Assembly (NCBI GenBank): GCA_024220525.1
Contig: JAMYWO010000076.1
Coordinates: 150,111 to 169,214, forward strand
Direction of reading: 5' to 3'
From: Cochliopodium minus
Lineage: Eukaryota > Discosea > Himatismenida > Cochliopodiidae
DNA: 19,104 nt
Shown here: positions 1 through 8,680 of the stretch, piece after piece
Layout of the letters: every line of letters begins with the position of its first letter
How positions within the stretch are numbered: position 1 is the stretch's first letter
Program-made: the position numbers and the translations under genes
Notes under the pieces: model-generated
Database searches by the model: none
What the model was told of the DNA's origin: nothing
Seen by the model: only the letters and a program-made list of their open reading frames with translations

Positions 1-200
1 ATTTATATTATCATCCATATTTCTTCTATTCTTTACATTATTTATATCTTCATTATTATTATTGACAGTATTTATATTATCATCCATATTTCTTCTATTC
101 TTTACATTATTTATATCTTCATTATTATTATTGACAGTATTTATATGATTATCCATCTCTCTTTTATTCTTTACAGTATCCGTATCTCTTTCATTAGATT
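1..200. repeat. 69-bp tandem repeat, two near-perfect copies plus a degenerate one
   Basis: Bases 1-69 and 70-138 are essentially identical, each starting atttatattatcatcc and ending attgacagt. A diverged third copy starts at 139 (atttatatgattatcc) and fades near 200. The unit is 23 codons, so it stays in phase with the minus-strand Asn-rich gene. The array probably continues beyond the left edge. Confidence 0.9.
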
Positions 201-861
201 TTTGTTTACTTTCCTTTTCATTGTGATCAAGGTTACTACCTCTTTTAGGAAAGGGAGTATGAGATGGATGGAGATTAACGTCTTGATAAAAATAAAGGGG
301 GGAGAGGTTTTTTCTAATTTGAAGAAAAAGGTAATCAAAAAAAGAAACAATCTCTTTCTCTTCTTCCTCCTTGCTCTTTCTCTTTTCCCCGTCCCCTTCC
401 CCCTTCTTCTTCTCACCGAAATTACTGTTGTTATTATTACTGTTATTATTATTATTACTGTTATTACCATTGTCATTACTATTATTATTATTATTATTAC
501 TGTTATTACCATTGTCATTACTATTATTATTATTATTATTACTATTACTGTTATTATTATTATTACTATTACTGTTATTACCATTGTCATTACTATTATT
601 ATTATTATTATTGTTGTTGTTGTAGGCAGAGTGGAGAGAGGGGAAGAGGGAGGGGAAGAGGGGGAGGAAGGAGGAGAGAAAGAGATGATTCCAAAAAGTA
701 ATGGAAGAAAGAAAAAAGGGATTGTGAAAACGTAATTTAAAAGAAAGAAGAGAATCAATGAAGAGAAGGGAGGGAATTCCACAAAGAAGAGAAGGAAGAT
801 TAGGTATCACTCTTTTTATCACTCTTTTCAATTCTATACTACTTTCTGCTTTTTCATTCAT
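1..861 (-). CDS. Asn-rich protein with hydrophobic N-terminus, 3'-truncated at window edge
   Basis: An uninterrupted minus-strand frame runs from ATG at 861-859 to base 1 without a stop, so at least 287 residues are seen and the C-terminus is missing. It begins MNEKAESSIELKRVIKRVIP. A hydrophobic, Leu/Phe/Pro/Ser-rich stretch follows to about residue 78 and could hold one or more membrane segments. Next comes an Asn/Ser/Asp/Gly tract (about 80-148), a charged Lys/Glu/Gly stretch, and a more ordinary section (about 170-230). It ends in a 23-residue in-frame repeat (TVNNNNEDINNVKNRRNMDD and on). The triplet tract reads as Asn only in this frame, and the 69-bp repeat also keeps it. The alternative plus-strand frames give poly-Leu and poly-Ile. 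I recognise no family. An intron in the pyrimidine-rich part (640-700) cannot be excluded. Confidence 0.6.
   Translation of the reverse strand, partial: MNEKAESSIELKRVIKRVIPNLPSLLCGIPSLLFIDSLLSFKLRFHNPFFLSSITFWNHLFLSSFLPLFPSLFPSLHSAYNNNNNNNNNSNDNGNNSNSNNNNNSNSNNNNNNSNDNGNNSNNNNNNSNDNGNNSNNNNNSNNNNSNFGEKKKGEGDGEKRKSKEEEEKEIVSFFDYLFLQIRKNLSPLYFYQDVNLHPSHTPFPKRGSNLDHNEKESKQKSNERDTDTVKNKREMDNHINTVNNNNEDINNVKNRRNMDDNINTVNNNNEDINNVKNRRNMDDNIN
415..624. repeat. Trinucleotide microsatellite (att/gtt family) coding poly-Asn on the minus strand
   Basis: About 210 bases of att triplets are broken by act, gtt, acc and gtc. On the minus strand in the gene's frame they read AAT/AAC (Asn) with AGT (Ser), GAC (Asp) and GGT (Gly). 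A longer motif reading SNDNGNNS recurs three times, so the tract grew partly by duplicating a larger block and not only by slippage of one triplet. Confidence 0.9.
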
Positions 862-975
862 TATTTTCACTCCAAATATTACAAATATAAATGATATCAG
901 TTCTTCTTCTTCTTTTTTTGTTCTTTTTTTTTTTTTTTAATAAAAATTCAAAAATTAAAAAATTAAAAATCTTAT

Positions 976-1497
976 TTACGGATTATTCAAAAATAAAAGA
1001 TGAATTTTATTTTCGAGTAAGAGTTGTGTAATGTTTTGGTAATCAAATTTTCTATAATCAACATTTTTCATAATCTTTTCAATTTTTTTTGGATGAAAAT
1101 AAAAAGGGATGGTGGTTTCCCATTTTTTAATTTTTGTTTCTTTATTGGAGGGAATCGTCTCTTCATGTGGATTATAATGAGAATATAGAGTCACTAATCT
1201 GTGAATATAATATAATCTCCCAGAGTGGATGTAGAACATCAAGGATTTATTGAAGAAGTTTTCATCAATTTTCTTTTCATTCAGCAAAAAGTTCATTTGA
1301 TCTTTATCTGGTGGATATCTATTCGAAAGCAATTGCAACAATGATTTTTTGGTTGCATTTTTTTGAAGATTATTAGCTAAATCTTTTGAATTATTCATTT
1401 CAATTTTTTTAATTATTTGGGATTTGGGATTTGAAAAATTGATTATCATACAAAATTGGGATTTAGGAATTCCATTTTGAAAGAGAAATCTTGACAT
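976..1497 (-). CDS. Hypothetical protein, 173 aa
   Basis: This is a single-exon frame from ATG at 1497-1495 to a TAA at 978-976. The frame stays open further upstream, but only with a TTG and no ATG, so the start at 1497 is preferred; it begins MSRFLFQNGIPKSQF. The protein is basic and rich in Lys, Asn, Leu and Phe. No secretion signal or clear membrane helix is seen. The short basic, hydroxylated N-terminus could be a mitochondrial presequence, but that is speculative. Family not recognised. The start codon lies 59 bp from the ATG of the divergent plus-strand gene at 1557, so the two presumably share a very compact promoter. Confidence 0.6.
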   Translation of the reverse strand: MSRFLFQNGIPKSQFCMIINFSNPKSQIIKKIEMNNSKDLANNLQKNATKKSLLQLLSNRYPPDKDQMNFLLNEKKIDENFFNKSLMFYIHSGRLYYIHRLVTLYSHYNPHEETIPSNKETKIKKWETTIPFYFHPKKIEKIMKNVDYRKFDYQNITQLLLENKIHLLFLNNP

Positions 1498-1556
1498 TTG
1501 CCCAAAAATATACCAATTGAAAAATATAAAAAAAAATAAAGGAGAATATTCAAACA

Positions 1557-2140
1557 ATGAAACAAAAGACTATTCCTTCACTATTATCACGATTCTTTAT
1601 GATTTCGTTGGTTGGTCAAATCTCTTTAGGAATAATAAATTCTTTATTTATATTGGATGATAAATCAAGTGTGGTTGCATTAATTGGTTTAATTGGAATC
1701 CATCAAGTACATGCAACCACAATTTTGATTTTTTCTCTTCTTAATATTCTATCAATAGCTTTTGATATTCTTCGTATTGCTATATGGAAGAACTATATTT
1801 CTAATCTTTTAAATTCTCCAGCAATTCTTGGAACTTATTATTTGGTTGTGACAGTATTTGGGATAGTATTAAAAATTGTGAGGTAAAAAACCAATTTTCC
1901 AATTCTTTTTCACTTTTTCATTCCTTACCAAACAAAAGTACTTCATTTGCACTTTTCATAAGAAATCATTTGAAAAAACAAAAAGCATCAAATAATAAAT
2001 TGGAGGATGAAGAAGATTTGATTGAAAATTCAGATGATGAACATAATCTAACAAAAAGAAATTCTTCAGAGAATTTTGAAAAAGATAATTCAATAAATGA
2101 AAAGGGACATAGCTATCAAAGCTTTTCAATGAGGAATTAA
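1557..2140 (+). CDS. Small three-helix membrane protein, AGTRAP-like
   Basis: The model is two exons, 1557-1882 and 1939-2140, around a 56-nt intron (GTAAAA...AAAAG), giving 528 nt and 175 aa. Without splicing the protein would stop at a TGA-flanked GTGAGGTAA just after the last helix; with splicing, AG|T makes Ser and the frame runs through an acidic, Asn-rich tail to GHSYQSFSMRN and TAA. Hydrophobic helices lie near residues 12-33, 41-70 and 86-106. Length, three-helix layout, a DILRIAIW motif before the third helix and a polar tail with a C-terminal SYQS-type motif resemble type-1 angiotensin II receptor-associated protein (AGTRAP), as I remember it. In animals AGTRAP binds receptor tails. 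Here the role is unknown and the family call is moderate. Confidence 0.6.
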
Positions 2141-2233
2141 AAACGTGAAATATATAAAATTTGTATCAATAAAATCTTATTTAAATTTTTTTACAATCAA
2201 ATTTTGTACATCAAATAAATTCTTTTTATCATC

Positions 2234-3128
2234 TCACAACTGAGGAGAATATAGTACAGTGGTGACAAATTTAGATTTATAGCGGGTAGAGATACCAAGA
2301 ACCTGGATCTTTTCTTCTTGGAGAGGAAGATGAGGAGAGGGAGGAGGATAAGAAAGAAGAAAAGAATTCAAATACAAATGATTCAACATCACATGATGAG
2401 GAATGGGAAGAAGATTTGGATTTAAAGAAGAAGTATCAGAGTTGAGAAGAGCTCTCTGAAGATGAGGTGGAAGAGAAGGAGGGTTTAATTCATTTTCTTG
2501 ATTTTTGGATGAATTGAAAATAAGAGTTGTTTGCATTTGAATGTTCTGATTATATTCTCCAGGTGGTGAATCAGAAGTTATTTTATTTATAATGTTATCA
2601 TTTCCCAATTTTTGATCACTACTTATTTCAATTGTATTATATGTATTTCCACTAAAATCAGAGGTTATTGATTGATCCAAAGCATTTTTTCTTTTTCCAT
2701 CAACCAAGAAATAATATTTGTGTGTCCCTGGAGGAAGATTCAAAATAATACTAAATTCATTTTCAGACTTTACCATTTTAAGCTTTGTTGTTTTATCTTG
2801 AAATTTTCCTATCAAAAATACTTCTTTTGCAGGGCTGCTTTGAATATATGAAATTTATTTATATTTCAATTGAATATTTTGTTTTATACCTCCCATTCCA
2901 TCTGAATACTGTGGGTATTTGTTCTATTTGTTCATTTGGTTCTTGAAATAATGATTCATTATGAGGGGATAAAGGAGATTCAGCAATTTCATAATTATTA
3001 TCATCCTTTTTTTTTTCTTTTGCAAAATTTATTGGGTCTGAATGTTTTTTATTCTCAGTTTCAACTATTTTATTTGGCAATGTTTTCTTTGATATTATTT
3101 CAGTTTCAACAGAATTTCTCAATCCCAT
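2234..3128 (-). CDS. AMP-activated protein kinase (SNF1/AMPK) beta subunit
   Basis: This is the scaffold subunit that joins the catalytic alpha and sensor gamma chains of the energy-sensing kinase. The exons are 3128-2890 and 2834-2234 with a 54-nt intron (GTATAA...AGCAG), giving 840 nt and 279 aa. The N-terminus MGLRNSVE has Gly2 and Ser6, which fits N-myristoylation as in other beta subunits. The glycogen-binding-type CBM48 domain spans about residues 72-152 (TVFRWNGSPAKEVFLIGKF to SGNTYNTIEI). The C-terminal interaction domain follows at about 205-279, with LPPHLQ, LLPIPHHVMLNHLY and RYKSKFVTTVLY, all typical of the family. Ser103 aligns with the human beta-1 autophosphorylation site Ser108. 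The two Trp residues that stack on glycogen in animals (W100, W133) are absent. It converges with the gene ending at 2140 (93 bp between stops). Confidence 0.93.
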
Positions 3129-3235
3129 TTGTTTTTATTTAAAATATAAATTATCATAATCAAAAAAAAAATTTTCTTTATTCAAAGTGAATATATCTCA
3201 TAATTTTATAGATCTCATAATTTTGTTGATAAAAA

Positions 3236-5192
3236 ATGGATACAAAAGTACAAGTTTCTTATTATCAAAATTTTAGAATTAATTAATTGAATATATACAG
3301 ATTGCTGCATTTGATTTGAAAAATAAAGATAAAGAAGGATATATTATGAAATGTGGGGGGAGTTATAAAACATGGAAAAAGAGATGGCTAGTTTTATCAA
3401 ATTCTATACTTTATTATTATAAGAACAACACAGTAAATAATAATTCTCTTTATTTATTCAATTAAAATTTCCCAAAAAAAATTTTATAAAAGGATAAAGC
3501 TCAAAAAGGAATTATAGATCTAAGGAAGGTCAATAAAGTTGAAAGCAGACAAAAACTAAAGAATAATAACGATGGATTTATTTTATTCCATGAGAAGAGA
3601 GAATATCCAATTTATTCAACTTCAAAGGAGAATATGGAATGGATAGAAATAATTCAAAAAACAATTGATAAAAAAACTACAAATAACCAAAATACAACCA
3701 ATAAAGAAAATCCCCAGCAAACAAATAACACAGATAATTCATCTAAAAAAACTGATTCTCAAGGTGTTAAAATTGATGAAAAAATAACTTCAACAAATCT
3801 CAAAGAAAAATTGATGGAAATAAAAAACATTATTTCCACTTCTTTCTTTAAAGAATCTCCAAATCAAATTGATTTTTGGAATATTTGGAAACAGAACATT
3901 CCTTTGAAGGAAGGAAATAAAGATGATCCCATCCAATTCGAAATTGTTTGTGATGCCAAATTAAATAGAATTTGTTGGAAAGCAAGTAATCTTTTTTTTT
4001 TTTTTTTTTTTTTTAGAATTATTGAATCTCATCATTATACTATTTTCATATGAAATTAATTTTAATTTCTATTTTTTTATTTTAAAACATTTAAAAGGTG
4101 GATTACAACAAAGTTTCATTCAAAAGATGGTTGATTTTTTCAATATTGTTGGATCTCCTGAAAGTGAAATAGATAGATTGAACGATGTTGGGGCTCTCAT
4201 TAATCCAAAGTTAATAGGTTTTTCTTTTCTTTTTTTTTAAGAAAAATAAAGTTTTTCTTTTCTTAATGTTTAATCAAACTCATTTTAAATTTATTTTTTA
4301 TTTTTAAATTTTTTTTCATAATTTATATTTTCATGTTTTAAAATGTGATAACAGGGAGTTGGGTAGAAGAAAGCAGTTTGGACGGTATGGATGGAGGATG
4401 GTTCTTTTTAAATCAAACTCCCCTTTCTTTCACTTTGTCTTCTCTTGATTCAGGTGATCATGTTTCCATCATGAGAGACTGGGCTGACAAAAATAACATC
4501 ACCCATTCCCTTTATTTGTCTCGAGGTTATTTTAATTTTCATAAAAATAAATACAATACATTGTAAGAATAATGGATTTATATTGTTTCGACAATATTTA
4601 ATATGAATGTTTAAAACAATATCAATTTTAAATTATTACCAATAATATTTAATAATATCAATTTCATACATTTTAATTCACATCTAACTTTATTTTTTTT
4701 TATTTTTTAGATGTTGGGGCAGAATCACCAAGAATTACTGAAATGAGATTTAAGTTACCTGGAGATGATGTTTCTTCTCAATTAAAAGTGGCTCTTTGTA
4801 AAAACTTTAATTTTAATTTGAAAATTAATTAAATTTATATTATTAAATTTAAATCAGCAACATTTGAAAAATTTGAATTCCCACAAATGATAACAGAAGA
4901 AGCAATAAAGATGATAGAAACAGGAACAAAAGCAGAGATGTTGATATCTATAAGCATTGCTGACGATGAATTTGTAAAAATTGGAATACTTCAACCAATA
5001 ACAAACTCGCAACAAATAGAACAAATGTGTCAGTTGTTTGGCAAAAATAGTTTTTCTTCCATTCAAAAATTACAAAAATTTATCAATTTCTCTGATAACT
5101 CCTCCTTTATTGAATATATGGTGCTAAAAGAAGGTTTCGGTTTTGGTGTTTATCAAGAGGGCTTTAATGCTCTCTTTCATTTTGTTCTTTAA
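3236..5192 (+). CDS. PH-domain protein with an unrecognised C-terminal region, seven exons
   Basis: The exons are 3236-3247, 3301-3432, 3493-3985, 4098-4217, 4355-4525, 4711-4797 and 4858-5192, summing to 1350 nt and 449 aa. All introns are GT..AG and every join keeps frame. The first exon holds only four codons (MDTK). A pleckstrin-homology domain covers about residues 15-107: GYIMKCGGSYKTWKKRWLVL and LYYYK in the first strands, and the Trp of the closing helix in ENMEWIEIIQKTI. PH domains usually bind phosphoinositides at membranes. After an Asn/Thr/Lys linker (110-150) comes about 290 residues of compact, non-repetitive sequence (such as GSWVEESSLDGMDGGWFFLN and FGFGVYQEGF) that I do not recognise. 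It starts 107 bp from the divergent AMPK beta start, suggesting a shared promoter. Confidence 0.8.
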
Positions 5193-5375
5193 AAAAATAA
5201 ATTTTAATAAATAAATTTTAAAATTAAAACCTGAAAGATTTAATCTTTGTTTTTTGAACGTTCATACTCTTGATTATTCAAGCAATAATTCAATCAATAA
5301 ATATTCTTAATAAATTTCCAATATTAATTTATTGAGAATAAAATCAAGAAAAAGGATAAAAAAAATAAATAAAAA

Positions 5376-8300
5376 ATGAGGAACAATAATTACAGGGGTA
5401 ATAGCAATAATAACAATTTCAAGGGAAACAATAATAATAGTAATAATAGAAGACCACCTCCCAATCTATCAAAAACCAAATTATTTTTAAGAAATCTTCC
5501 AACAGAAGCAACAACAGAACAAATTAAAAATTTCTTTGGTGAAATTGGAACCATTCATGATGCTTTTGTTTTGACACAGAAAGGAGAAAAATTTTGCAAT
5601 GGTATGGGTTTCGTTAAATTCACTCTCCCTTCGGATGCGATCAAAGCAATGGAACAATTAAATGGTGAAAATTTTTTCGGATCACGCATAAATATGGAAT
5701 ATGCAAAAAAGAAGATTAGCAAGAAGAAACCCAAATCTGATGAAGAAAATCAAATCATTGAAGGAAAAAAGGAAGAAGAAGCTAAAGATCAAAATAATTC
5801 AATCAATAACAACAATACAAATAACATTATAAATGAGAAAAATGAGAAGAATAGTGGATTCAACAATAAAAGTAACTACCAAAATAAAAATTTTAATCAG
5901 AACATCTCCAATTTCACAAATAATCAAACAAATAATCAAATGGATAGATTTGATGCCAAAGCCCAATTTACATTAAGAGATTTGAATAAAGAAGAAAAAC
6001 AAAGAACCATCGAGCTAGTATCTTTGGAAGAACAACTCGATTCAAAGACTTTGGCCAAAAAATTGAAAAAAATCTTGTTTGCTATCAAGGCTGTGGATGG
6101 TGTTGAAAATAGAAAAGCCAAAATTGTGGAGTGCGAAAATGTACAAAGAGAAAAAAAAAATTTTAATTTTTCCAAGTTTAAATTTCTTAATGATTTAGGG
6201 AAAAGCAGTAATCTTGGGAGATACCATTTCCACTGCACAGAAATTAATGTTCAAATTTGATGAAAAAAAGATCAAAGGAGGAAAGATTTTCTCTAGATTT
6301 TTCACCAAACAAAAAGATGGGAGAATAATTTTGAGAAATTTGAGTTGGAATGCTTCAGAAGAAGATATCAAAAAAGAATTGGGAAAATTTGGACCTATTG
6401 AAGAAGTCAAAATAGCATTGGGACACGATGGAAAGAGAAGAGGTTTTGCTTTTGTTCAATTCATCAAAAAAAGTAGTGCAGAAGATGCCATCAAACTTTT
6501 CAATGGAAAGAACATTAAGAACAGACCTGTTGCTCTTGATTTCGCCCTTACCAAATCCCAATACCTTTCTCAACAACAATCTAAATCTCCACAAGATGCT
6601 GAAGAACAAGTTCTAGAAGTTGCAACAGGGGAAGAGAAAGAAGACTCCAAAAAGGAAAAAAAGAAAGAAAAGAAGGAAAAGAAGGAAAAGAAGGAGAAGA
6701 AAGAGAAGAAAGAAAAGAAAGAGAAGAAAAAAGAAAGCAGTGATGAAGAAAATGATGAAAACGAGGAAAGTGAAGAAGAAGAGAAGAAAAAGAAAAAGAA
6801 AAAGGAAAAGAAAGAAAAAAAGGAAAAGAAAAAAGAAAAAGAAAAAAAAAAGAAAGAGGAGGAAGAAGAGGAGGAAGGGATGGAGGATGAAGAAGAAGAT
6901 AGAGAAGAAAGAAGAAGAAGAGAGATAGAAGCAGAAAGAGAAAGAAAAAGACAATTAAGAAAAGAGGACAGCAAAGATGGGAGAACCTTGTTTGTAAGAA
7001 ACTTGGCCTTTTCTACAAATGAAGAAATGTTGAAACAAAAGTTTGGAGAATACGGAGAAGTAGAATATGTTTCCATCGTTAAATCAAGAGACACTCAAAT
7101 CTCTAAAGGTTCCGCTTTCATTCGTTTTGTCAAGAAAGAGACTGTTGATTATCTAATACAAAAATTCCCAAAAAATGTCATAGATGCAAATCTCCTCGCA
7201 GGTACTTTCTATTTCAACTCTTTCTTTTTAGAAATATAATATATAATTATTAATTATTAATTATTATTTACATTAAATATTATTTATATTAATTATTATT
7301 TATATTAATTATTTATATTAATTTATATTAATCATTATTTATATTAATTATTATTTATATTAAATCGAATTATTTGAAAAAAACATGTGGTTTTCATTCT
7401 TTTTTTCAAATAGGGAATGATAAAAAGAAGAAAAAGTTTTTATTGAGTGAGGCATACGAAGACGGAGAAGGGGGAGGATTGGTGTTGGAGGGGAGAGTGT
7501 TATTCATTCAAGTGGCACTTCCTTCTACTCAACTTCAAACCCTACAAAAAACCAAACAACAACTCAAACAACAAACGCAACATGATCCTCGTAACCTTTT
7601 CCTTCTTGATGAAGGAAAAATTGATGAAAACTCCCCTTCAGCTCGTGGTACTTTTTTCTTTTTCCATCTTTCATTTCTTTTATTTCAATTTTATTATTTC
7701 TTTTATTTAATTCATACATCTTTAAAATAATTAAATAAAATGATGTATTATTAGAAAAGAAATATATGATGGATTATCAGATAAGAAATAAAATGATGTA
7801 TTATCAGATAAGAAAAGTGATAATAATTACTTTTAACTAATTTTTTGAAAAAAAAAGGATTGACAAAGGAAGATTTGGCATTGAGAAAAAAGGCAATGTT
7901 ACAAAATAAAACAAAACTGGAGGATAAAAACTGTTTTGTTTCAAAAACGAGATTGGCAGTGATGAACTTGCCTTCTTCCATGACTGCTGTTCATTTGAAA
8001 AAATTGTTTGCAGATTGTTTGATCAAAAGTGAGGGAAGAAAACTTAACCCTAAAAATGTCATCATCGCTACTTCTAAACGTGACAAAAAACCTCTCAATT
8101 TTGGTTTCCTTCAATTTGACACTCATGAAGACTCTTTGTCTGCTTTAAGAGCTGTTAACAACAATCCAAACATTCCTGGTATTTTAGTTTTTAGTTTTTT
8201 TTTAATTTTTTACATTTATTTTTTTCAATGTTTTCAGAAACATGTGGAAAAAGATTGATTGTTCAATTTTCCATCGAGAATCAATTGGCTATCCAAAAAC

Positions 8301-8638
8301 AACAAACCAAAAGAGCACAATTTGGAATAGATAAAAGAAATGAAGACTTTGTTGAAAATTTCAAATTCTCAGAGAAGAACAACAAAAGAAAATCTACAAA
8401 AGATTTTGAGAGTAACGAGGAAAATTCCAACTTTGCAAACAAAAAAAGAAAAACTTTTCCTGATGGTGGGAATAATTCTTTCTCTGATAACAAAAGATCA
8501 AATAAACCTAGATCCTTCTCAAACTCTAAACCAAGATCTTTCTCTGATAACAAAAAATCAAATAAACCTAGATCCTTCTCAAATTCTAAACCAAGATCAA
8601 ACAAAAATAATGGCAAAAGTTTCAAACACAAAAAGTGA
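5376..8638 (+). CDS. Nop4/RBM28-family multi-RRM nucleolar protein
   Basis: The family acts in 60S ribosome biogenesis in the nucleolus. The exons are 5376-6140, 6199-7201, 7414-7647, 7858-8178 and 8238-8638, summing to 2724 nt and 907 aa, longer than yeast Nop4 or human RBM28 (about 690-760). An Asn-rich N-terminus precedes RRM1 (LFLRNL at 36, NGMGFVKF at 75). A diverged RRM-like segment follows (about 215-290), then an RRM at 297-370 (IILRNL, RRGFAFVQF). A Lys/Glu tract (about 405-510) leads to another RRM (LFVRNL at 517, KGSAFIRF). After the family's signature linker (RNLFLLDEGKI, then LTKEDLALRKKAML) comes the last RRM (TRLAVMNLPSS, FGFLQF, NNNPNIPG and RLIVQFSIENQLA), which closely matches RBM28 as I remember it. 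A basic tail with tandem repeats ends the protein. Its stop is 42 bp from the stop of the convergent gene. Confidence 0.92.
6645..6965 (+). repeat. Lys/Glu-rich low-complexity coding tract
   Basis: Purine-only sequence (aag, aaa, gaa, gag triplets) in exon 2 of the Nop4/RBM28 gene encodes runs such as KKEKKEKKEKK followed by an acidic block and then a Glu/Arg block. It lies between two RRM domains and probably forms a long charged helix or a disordered nucleolar segment. The opposite strand reads as Ser/Phe-rich frames that are artefacts of this composition. Confidence 0.9.
7236..7366. repeat. AT-only tandem repeats inside intron 2 of the Nop4/RBM28 gene
   Basis: Imperfect repeats of attatttatattaatt fill most of the intron 7202-7413. 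They use almost only A and T with rare C. The intron is longer than the usual 50-60 nt of this window, and the extra length is this repeat. Confidence 0.85.
7733..7816. repeat. 53-bp direct repeat inside intron 3 of the Nop4/RBM28 gene
   Basis: The block aaataaaatgatgtattat begins at 7733 and again at 7786, and the following ..agataagaaa part is also shared. The spacing of 53 bp points to a recent local duplication in the intron 7648-7857. Confidence 0.8.
8477..8598 (+). repeat. 60-bp in-frame tandem repeat in the Nop4/RBM28 tail
   Basis: Two copies of a 60-bp unit (8477-8536 and 8537-8596) differ at only a few bases and continue for a few bases into a third. Each encodes 20 residues, reading SFSDNKRSNKPRSFSNSKPR with Arg/Lys changes. 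The repeat adds to the basic, Ser-rich C-terminal tail. Confidence 0.93.
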
Positions 8639-8680
8639 AATCACAAATTAAATTAAATTTATTTAAAATCTTTTAAATTT

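Noticed and set aside
1-140. CRISPR-like or satellite array
   Set aside because: The copies are directly adjacent with no variable spacers, the unit is a multiple of three, and it continues a coding frame in a eukaryotic setting.
145-735. Plus-strand frames rich in Leu or Ile across the triplet repeat, and a minus-strand Ile/Thr/Val frame at 171-782
   Set aside because: They are other readings of the same microsatellite. The minus-strand Asn frame from 861 is longer, runs off the window and keeps the 69-bp repeat in phase.
6141-6260. Reading the first Nop4 exon straight on to the stop near 6260
   Set aside because: A 58-nt intron (6141-6198, GTACAA...TTTAG) joins it in phase to the next RRM-containing exon; the read-through tail looks like translated intron.
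6570-7094. Minus-strand Ser/Phe-rich frames opposite the Nop4 Lys/Glu tract
   Set aside because: They are composition shadows of a purine-only coding tract; the plus strand has RRM motifs on both sides.
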